This document shows positions 6,187 through 10,986 of a DNA stretch of 10,986 bases, piece by piece (position 1 is the first letter of the stretch; every line of letters begins with the position of its first letter). The notes beneath the pieces were generated by a model. It was not told the DNA's origin and searched no databases. It worked only from the letters and a program-made list of their open reading frames with translations. A program made the position numbers and the translations under genes. Source of the stretch: Rhodoferax sp. UBA5149. GTDB lineage: Bacteria > Pseudomonadota > Gammaproteobacteria > Burkholderiales > Burkholderiaceae_C. The stretch is from positions 20,983 through 31,968 of the forward strand of contig NZ_DHXT01000159.1 in assembly GCF_002413825.1 (NCBI RefSeq), written 5' to 3'.

Positions 6187-8508
6187 TTAGGCCGAGACCG
6201 GTGCCGACGTGGGAATTCGCTCGATGCGCGCCGGCACCCGTTTGTGCCAAGGTGTTCCGGCAATGGGGTCGCGCTCCGTGACTCCCGTCAGCTCGTTCAG
6301 AGGTACGCCTTTGCGCTCGACCACGCCATCGGCGCGGCGGTAATCCAAGCCCAGGCCGTTGGGTAATGAAACATGCCCGGATTGAAGTGCTTCGGACAGC
6401 TCCACTTCAGCATCCGCGCTTCCACGACGTGTGGTGACTCGGACCCACTCCCCCGCCTGACAACCTAAGGCGGCCGCATCCTGGGGACACATGCGCAAGG
6501 TTCCAAAGGGACCCTTCTTGTGCCAACTGCTGTCCCGGAACGTCGTATTGGAGGTTTCGGTACGGCGTTCGCCTGCGGAGAGTACAAACGGGTACTGCGC
6601 ATCCACCGCAGGACCACCTTGTGCCAGTTTCTCGATCTCCGGCAGCAACTCCGGAATCCATAGGTTGATTCTTTGACCTGGAAGGCGCACCGCCTTCCAG
6701 CTATGGCTGTATTCGGTATCGGCGTAGATCACTCCCGATGGGCTACCCACAATGGCTTTGAACAAGCGGTTCGCCGCCAATATGGGGTGGCCGCCAAAAC
6801 CGGCGCGGGCAGCCGCCTGTGGTTGCTGGCGAACGTACATCTGGCAAATTCCCCAAAGTGAAGCTCCGGCCGCCATGCCCTTTGGCATATGTGGCCCCAG
6901 GGTTCGATAAAGCACCACCGGGGCATTGCGGGCCACTCGCTTGTCGCGCATGGATTTCCACCCAAAAGCCAGGGCGTAAGGCAGCAGTCCCCATCCTGCT
7001 GCCTTGCGCAAAAAGCCATATTGCGCAGGTCCCACGGCGCCGAGTGCTTCCACCAAGCGCGCGTGGATTTCTGCTTCGGTCAAAGTGCCCTCCCGCTGCT
7101 CGAACAACGGTTGACGCAGATGAAATCCGTTTCTGGGAACTTCAATATTGAAGAAGGTGGCCTCTGCTTTTTCAAAGGCGCTGGAGGCAGGAAGGACGTA
7201 GTCGGCCTGCTGGGCAGTTTCCGTCATCGCCACATCAATCACCACGCTCAGCTCCAAGGCGCGCAGGGCTTCGCGCATCTTCTGGCTATCGGCCAGTGAA
7301 TGCACTGGATTGGAGCTTTCGATGAACATGGCACGGAAGCGCTTTGGATGATCCGTGAGAATTTCTTCCGGAATCACGTTACAGGGGATCAATCCCATGA
7401 TGACCTTTGAGCCCGTCACCGGACTGGTTCGACCGGCCTTCGGCACGCCAGTTGCAGATTTGGAAGCCTTCTTGGCTTGGTCGCGGCCCGAATAAGAAAA
7501 ATTGATGAAGGGCACGAAGGCATTATTGGTGCCCGGGCGGCCATAGTGCCCGGTCAACAGCCAAACCAGACGGTTCAGATAACTATTGAGTGTGGAGTGG
7601 ATGTTCATTTGCACACCCAGGTCTTCCAGCATGGAGACGCTCTTGGCGTGAGCGATACGGCGCGTTGCGCTGCGTAGCAAGGCCTCGTCAACGCCGCAAA
7701 TTTGAGCATACCGCAAGATGGATATGCGTCGCAGCACAGCGACGATGTCACTGAGCCCGGTGGTGTGCTCTGCATGCCAATCCGCTGGGGCAAGGCCCTC
7801 CTGCACGATGATCGCGGCCATGGCAGTAAGACACCAGGCGTCGGTTCCCGGTTTGACCGCCAGGTGGTAGTCCGCCATCGCTGCGGTCTCCGTCTTGCAG
7901 GGATCAATGACGATGATGGAACGGTTCGGGTCTTTTTGCATGTCACGCAGAATCACGCGGGATCTTGCAAAGCCGTGCGACTGCCATGGGTTTTTGCCGA
8001 GAAAGACCGCAACTTCGGCATGCTCGAAATCACAATGCACACCAGAGCCCATCATCTTGCCCTGCACCCAAGCCTCACCCGTCTTCTCCTGCGCCAGCGC
8101 GTTGGAACGGTACTGGATACCCAATGCCTTGGTCGTGCTGTCTGCGTACGTTCCGCCCAAGTGATTGCCCTGGCTACCTCCGCCGTAGTAGAGGATGCTT
8201 TCACCACCATGCTTGAATTTGATTGCAGCAAATTTCTCCGCGATTTCACGGATCGCCGTATCCCAGTCAATCGCCTCGTAGCGGCCATCGGCTCGCCTGC
8301 GCATGGGGGAAGACAGTCGGTCAGCGCCATTCTGGTAGTAGTCCATGCGTTGCGCTTTTTCGCACAGGTAGCCGTGCGAAATGGGGTGTTCCTTGTCCGC
8401 ACGGATACGAATGATCCGCGGTCCCTTGGTTTGGACTTCAAGACCGCAATTGAGCGCGCAGATGATGCATGCTGTTTTTTTCCACTCTGCTGACTCAGTA
8501 CTACTCAT
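6187..8508 (-). CDS. Molybdopterin oxidoreductase of the DMSO-reductase family (bis-MGD, one Fe4S4), substrate unknown
   Basis: A 773-residue single-subunit-type molybdo-enzyme. The N-terminal Fe4S4 motif has Cys14, Cys17, Cys21 and Cys49 in GYLCEK, with Lys51 placed to relay electrons between cluster and pterin. The molybdopterin domains follow from about 60, including the EHAEVAVFLGKNP block near 162-174. The molydop-binding C-terminal domain starts near 639 with the pterin-contacting SAGERRTETSNTTFRDSSW. There is no twin-arginine signal, so the protein should be cytoplasmic. Aligned without gaps on NapA through the EHA(D/E) block, the molybdenum-ligand position is Ala137 rather than Cys, Sec or Ser. 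A strong ribosome site (GAGG, 6 bases before ATG) and a good promoter precede it. fpr and fdxA follow, suggesting NADP(H)/ferredoxin as redox partner. Automatic annotation might call it formate dehydrogenase or nitrate reductase; the sequence does not justify either name. Confidence 0.9.
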   Translation of the reverse strand: MSSTESAEWKKTACIICALNCGLEVQTKGPRIIRIRADKEHPISHGYLCEKAQRMDYYQNGADRLSSPMRRRADGRYEAIDWDTAIREIAEKFAAIKFKHGGESILYYGGGSQGNHLGGTYADSTTKALGIQYRSNALAQEKTGEAWVQGKMMGSGVHCDFEHAEVAVFLGKNPWQSHGFARSRVILRDMQKDPNRSIIVIDPCKTETAAMADYHLAVKPGTDAWCLTAMAAIIVQEGLAPADWHAEHTTGLSDIVAVLRRISILRYAQICGVDEALLRSATRRIAHAKSVSMLEDLGVQMNIHSTLNSYLNRLVWLLTGHYGRPGTNNAFVPFINFSYSGRDQAKKASKSATGVPKAGRTSPVTGSKVIMGLIPCNVIPEEILTDHPKRFRAMFIESSNPVHSLADSQKMREALRALELSVVIDVAMTETAQQADYVLPASSAFEKAEATFFNIEVPRNGFHLRQPLFEQREGTLTEAEIHARLVEALGAVGPAQYGFLRKAAGWGLLPYALAFGWKSMRDKRVARNAPVVLYRTLGPHMPKGMAAGASLWGICQMYVRQQPQAAARAGFGGHPILAANRLFKAIVGSPSGVIYADTEYSHSWKAVRLPGQRINLWIPELLPEIEKLAQGGPAVDAQYPFVLSAGERRTETSNTTFRDSSWHKKGPFGTLRMCPQDAAALGCQAGEWVRVTTRRGSADAEVELSEALQSGHVSLPNGLGLDYRRADGVVERKGVPLNELTGVTERDPIAGTPWHKRVPARIERIPTSAPVSA

Positions 8509-8520
8509 ATACCACCTCGA
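8509..8520 (-). promoter_or_regulatory. Ribosome-binding site of the molybdo-enzyme gene
   Basis: The minus strand reads GAGGTGGTAT directly before the ATG at 8508, giving GAGG with 6-base spacing. This is the clearest Shine-Dalgarno in the operon and fixes the start. Confidence 0.75.
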
Positions 8521-8536
8521 TTAATTTTGCTTTTTG

Positions 8537-8570
8537 GATCATGATCGTTATCCTATAAAATAACTTTATT
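8537..8570. promoter_or_regulatory. Candidate TetR operators in the divergent spacer
   Basis: Two short symmetric sites lie here. GATCATGATC (8537-8546) is a perfect 10-bp palindrome covering the expected transcription start of the molybdo-enzyme operon. AATAA-CT-TTATT (8559-8570) has perfect 5-bp arms and lies inside the -35/-10 spacer. A third overlapping repeat is GTTAT (8547-8551) against ATAAC (8560-8564). TetR-family dimers bind such symmetric sites next to their own genes, so binding here would block both promoters. Which repeat is the true operator cannot be decided by eye. Confidence 0.5.
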
Positions 8571-8578
8571 ACTGTCAA
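8550..8578 (-). promoter_or_regulatory. Sigma-70 promoter of the molybdo-enzyme operon
   Basis: The minus strand carries a perfect -35, TTGACA (plus-strand 8573-8578), exactly 17 bp from TAGGAT (8550-8555), a -10 with four of six consensus matches including the key TA and final T. Transcription would begin near 8543, about 35 bases before the ATG. It sits in an AT-rich spacer and its elements interleave with two palindromes, so it is likely to be under repressor control. Confidence 0.7.
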
Positions 8579-8608
8579 TAGACGTTTTCGCCTAAACTTA
8601 AAACTCAT

Positions 8609-9181
8609 ATGCGTTACTCGAAGGAACACAAAGAACAGGTGCGGCAACAACTGCTATCTGAGAGCGGGAGCTATGCAAAAAAACATGGCTTCGCGGCGAC
8701 CGGTGTTGATGCGCTGGCGGGTGCCGCGAGCCTGACAACGGGTTCGCTGTATAAGCACTTTGACAACAAGAACGCTCTTTTCTCTGCGCTTATCGAAGCC
8801 GAACTAGATCGAACCGTGCACCGCTTCGCGGACCTGACACCGGGCGACACCGGAGCAATGCTCAAGGCGCTGGCGAGCTATCTCAGCATGCAGCACGTCC
8901 GATCACCAGAACACGGGTGTCCACTCCCTTCCTTGACTGCAGAGGTCGCACGGTCCACTGATGAGGTCCGTGCGACATTCGAAGCAGGAATTCTTCAATT
9001 CAAAAACGTATTGAAGGAATTGACCGGATCAGACACCACCGCATGGACACTGATCGCCCAAAACGTCGGTGCCGTGATGATTGCGCGTGCCATGTGCCAT
9101 GATTCCGTCAAGCGCGAAATGATCAATGCCGTTCGGACTGCGGGTGCAAATCTTCTGGTCAATGCGCCTGATAAAAAGTAG
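8609..9181 (+). CDS. TetR/AcrR-family transcriptional regulator
   Basis: A 190-residue repressor-type protein. The N-terminal helix-turn-helix spans about 20-56: GFAATGVDALAGAASLTTGSL is followed by the diagnostic YKHFDNKNALFSALI. The rest is the all-helical ligand-binding and dimerisation domain, with a HGCPLPSL segment (residues 101-108) like that of the subgroup whose ligands are often small electrophilic or aromatic compounds (inference). The gene is divergent from the molybdo-enzyme operon across a 100-bp spacer with palindromes, the classic arrangement for autoregulation and control of the neighbour. Its 3' end converges on the acyl-CoA synthetase gene with a 28-bp gap. No clear Shine-Dalgarno precedes the ATG. 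The ligand is unknown; a CoA thioester or the pathway substrate is plausible from context only. Confidence 0.92.
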   Translation: MRYSKEHKEQVRQQLLSESGSYAKKHGFAATGVDALAGAASLTTGSLYKHFDNKNALFSALIEAELDRTVHRFADLTPGDTGAMLKALASYLSMQHVRSPEHGCPLPSLTAEVARSTDEVRATFEAGILQFKNVLKELTGSDTTAWTLIAQNVGAVMIARAMCHDSVKREMINAVRTAGANLLVNAPDKK

Positions 9182-9209
9182 TTCACCGACGAATGATGTG
9201 AGGCGCGCG

Positions 9210-10772
9210 TCACGATCCCGGCATCCCGATAGCTACTGTTCCCGAGGATGCGAGGAACGCATCGCGCAGGGCTTTCTTGTGCAGCTTCCCGGTCGGCAGG
9301 CGGGGGAAATCATGAACGAGCTGCACGTTTCGCGGCGTCTTGACGGGCCCCAGATGCTCCCGGCACTTTGCCCGTAGTTCTTGTGCCAATTCATTGACGT
9401 CGAGTGCAGATTGCTCGCTTACCTGAACGATAGCCTGAATCGCTTCGCCGTACTCGTCATCAGGCACGCCGAACACTGCGGCGTCCAGGACACGGCTATC
9501 GCGCAGCAGGAAGTCTTCAATCTCCTGCGGGTAGACATTCACGCCGCCCGAAATAATCACAAAGTCCCGGCGGTCCGTGAGGTACAGATAGCCTTCTTCG
9601 TCAACATGGCCAATGTCGCCGTAGGTCCACCACCCTTGCCTGCTTTTGGAGCGTCCCGTCTTGGCACCGTCATTGAAGTATTCGAAGGTCGAGGTACTTT
9701 CGAAAAAAACCAGGCCGGTCATACCGCTCGGCAGTTCCTTGTCGTCAGCGTCGAGAATATGAATGATCCCGTCAACGGCCCTTCCAACAGAACCCTTATG
9801 TTGCAACCATTCCTGCGAGTCGATCGCACAGGCACCGATCCCTTCGGTTCCTGCATAGTATTCGTACATGATCGGGCCCCACCAGCCGATCATTTGCTCC
9901 TTGATATGAACCGGACAGGGTGCCGCACCATGGTACGCCGCTTGATGTCTCGACAAGTCACCGACCGAGTCACGCACTTCCGAAGGAAGCCGGAGAAGCC
10001 GGTTGAACATGGTAGGAACCCACACGCTGTGCGTGACGCCGAATCGGGCAATGCATTCCAGCGCCAGTGCGGCATCGAATTTTTCGAGCACAACGCTTGT
10101 GCCGCCGATGGCCAGCGTCGCCGCGACACTGCGATAGGGCGCGGCATGGTACAGGGGCGAGGTGCATAAATGGACCATATCCGGTCCGGCGCCGGGTCGC
10201 TTATCCGCGCCCGCATTGCGAGAATCCGGATCGTCAAACTTTCCCGTCGGCATCGGCTTGCGGACGCCTTTTGGGCGTCCGGTCGTGCCGGAGGAATACA
10301 TCATTTCCCGCCCCGGTGTCGGGTTTTCGATTGCAGTGTCCTCAACTTGATTTATCTGGCCTTCCCATCGAACAAATCCAGGGAGATCGCCTTTCAACGA
10401 CAGTAACCTCACGCCGTCGAGCTCATAAAGAGAAAGCTTCGTTGCGCACTCTACTCTTGCAGACACGATGAGGACTTTCGCTCCGCTATCGCGAACGATA
10501 TGGTGAAGGTCCTCGGCACCCAAGCGGGTAGATGCCGGTGTGAAGCGGACGCCGATTCGTTGGCAGCCCCAGGCAATTTGCAAAAATTCCGGGGAATTGT
10601 CGACGCAGAAAACCACGCCGTCGCCCGGGACTACGCCGAACGGGCGCAATACCCGGGCGGCCTGGTTCGCACCTTGGTCGAGTGCCCCGTACGTGAGTGA
10701 CACGCCACTCGGGACAAACACCGCAGCAAGCTTTTCTGGCTGCTGCGCGGCATGGATGGACGGATGGGTCAT
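9210..10772 (-). CDS. Acyl-CoA synthetase (AMP-forming, ANL superfamily)
   Basis: Activates a carboxylic acid to its CoA thioester through an acyl-AMP intermediate. Motifs in the 520-residue form are the P-loop YSSGTTGRPKG at 159-169, EYYAGTEG at 304-311, YGDIG at 384-388, the hinge region TDRRDFVIISGGVNVYP at 399-415, and PTGKLHKK at 493-500. Lys496 is the adenylation lysine. The frame is open further, up to an ATG at 10964, but those 64 extra residues are antisense-free junk in this frame: the same DNA encodes the tail of a short-chain dehydrogenase in another frame. The start MTHPSIHAAQ at 10772, 16 bp after that stop, therefore fits best, though its ribosome site is weak. The substrate is not readable. 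The N-terminus, beginning almost at THPSIHA, is like synthetases for CoA activation of fatty, aromatic or steroid-type acids. Confidence 0.9.
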   Translation of the reverse strand: MTHPSIHAAQQPEKLAAVFVPSGVSLTYGALDQGANQAARVLRPFGVVPGDGVVFCVDNSPEFLQIAWGCQRIGVRFTPASTRLGAEDLHHIVRDSGAKVLIVSARVECATKLSLYELDGVRLLSLKGDLPGFVRWEGQINQVEDTAIENPTPGREMMYSSGTTGRPKGVRKPMPTGKFDDPDSRNAGADKRPGAGPDMVHLCTSPLYHAAPYRSVAATLAIGGTSVVLEKFDAALALECIARFGVTHSVWVPTMFNRLLRLPSEVRDSVGDLSRHQAAYHGAAPCPVHIKEQMIGWWGPIMYEYYAGTEGIGACAIDSQEWLQHKGSVGRAVDGIIHILDADDKELPSGMTGLVFFESTSTFEYFNDGAKTGRSKSRQGWWTYGDIGHVDEEGYLYLTDRRDFVIISGGVNVYPQEIEDFLLRDSRVLDAAVFGVPDDEYGEAIQAIVQVSEQSALDVNELAQELRAKCREHLGPVKTPRNVQLVHDFPRLPTGKLHKKALRDAFLASSGTVAIGMPGS

Positions 10773-10788
10773 GGCGTCTGCGCAATGG

Positions 10789-10986
10789 TCAAAACGGTTC
10801 CGACCATGGCCGCAATTCCAGTTCATGGGTCCAGGCGCTGCGCTGTTGCAGGTGAACTTGCCAGTAGGTTTCCGCGATGGCGTCGATCGAGAGCAAGCCA
10901 TCGGGCCCTTTTTCATTTTGACGACCGGGAAACGCCGAGAGCAAACGATCCCCCTCGATGCCACCGTCGATGACGATGTGGGCGAC
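10789..10986 (-). CDS. Short-chain dehydrogenase/reductase, C-terminal 65 residues (5' end outside window)
   Basis: The frame enters from the right edge and reads VAHIVIDGGIEGDRLL, the final strand of the Rossmann fold of short-chain dehydrogenases with the IDGG motif. It continues through AETYWQVHLQQRSAWTHELE to a TGA at 10791-10789. The AETYW and SAWTHEL tail is familiar from a proteobacterial SDR subgroup annotated as NAD(P)-dependent oxidoreductases. The catalytic Ser-Tyr-Lys and the cofactor loop lie outside the window, so the reaction cannot be stated. The gene is 16 bp upstream of the acyl-CoA synthetase on the same strand, almost certainly in one operon. The segment would be missed if the synthetase were annotated from the far-upstream ATG. 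Confidence 0.8.
   Translation of the reverse strand, partial: VAHIVIDGGIEGDRLLSAFPGRQNEKGPDGLLSIDAIAETYWQVHLQQRSAWTHELELRPWSEPF

Noticed and set aside
7702..8493. A 263-codon plus-strand open frame
   Set aside because: Antisense to the molybdo-enzyme gene including its Fe4S4 region; no start signal or protein family resemblance.
6187..8508. Naming the molybdo-enzyme as formate dehydrogenase or assimilatory nitrate reductase
   Set aside because: The Cys or Sec molybdenum ligand expected for those enzymes is not visible, and the gene context gives no formate or nitrate genes.
9381..10169. A 262-codon plus-strand open frame
   Set aside because: Antisense to the acyl-CoA synthetase, His/Arg-rich shadow composition, no domain seen.
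1..10986. CRISPR array, tRNA, rRNA or complete insertion sequence
   Set aside because: No regularly spaced repeats, no cloverleaf-like or rRNA sequence, and no transposase frame or matched terminal repeats were seen.

Overview
The window reads as a GC-rich proteobacterial chromosome, most likely a betaproteobacterium of the order Burkholderiales (Comamonadaceae-like). This rests on the look of the XdhB, FdxA, ferredoxin reductase and short-chain dehydrogenase proteins and is not a database result. The window is a mosaic: ordinary housekeeping DNA at the left, a patch of broken gene ends in the middle, and a catabolic/redox accessory region at the right.

Left (1-4140): the 3' end of the xanthine dehydrogenase molybdenum subunit gene (+) converges on a P-type proton-pumping ATPase (-). 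Directly upstream of the ATPase, on the same strand, lies a universal stress protein gene broken by an extra 4-base repeat unit. Middle (4141-4948): about 800 bp with no intact gene. It holds three recognisable or coding-like gene tails (a GGDEF-domain end, an unidentified end, an acyl-CoA dehydrogenase end) and a repeated octamer. It looks like a recombination scar.

Right (4949-9181): an apparent operon on the minus strand encodes a cytoplasmic bis-MGD (DMSO-reductase family) molybdo-enzyme, a ferredoxin-NADP reductase and a 7Fe ferredoxin. A TetR-family regulator is divergently transcribed. The 100-bp spacer holds a strong minus-strand promoter (TTGACA, 17 bp, TAGGAT) and two perfect-arm palindromes placed as TetR operators. 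The simplest reading is an electron chain from NADPH through the reductase and ferredoxin to the molybdo-enzyme, or the reverse, switched on by a small molecule. The molybdo-enzyme appears to have alanine where the family usually has a Cys, Sec or Ser molybdenum ligand, so its reaction cannot be named.

Far right (9210-10986): an acyl-CoA synthetase and the tail of a short-chain dehydrogenase/reductase form a minus-strand operon that converges on the TetR gene. With the acyl-CoA dehydrogenase remnant beside fdxA, they suggest that the cluster belongs to breakdown of a carboxylic acid via CoA thioesters. The substrate is not visible in the sequence.
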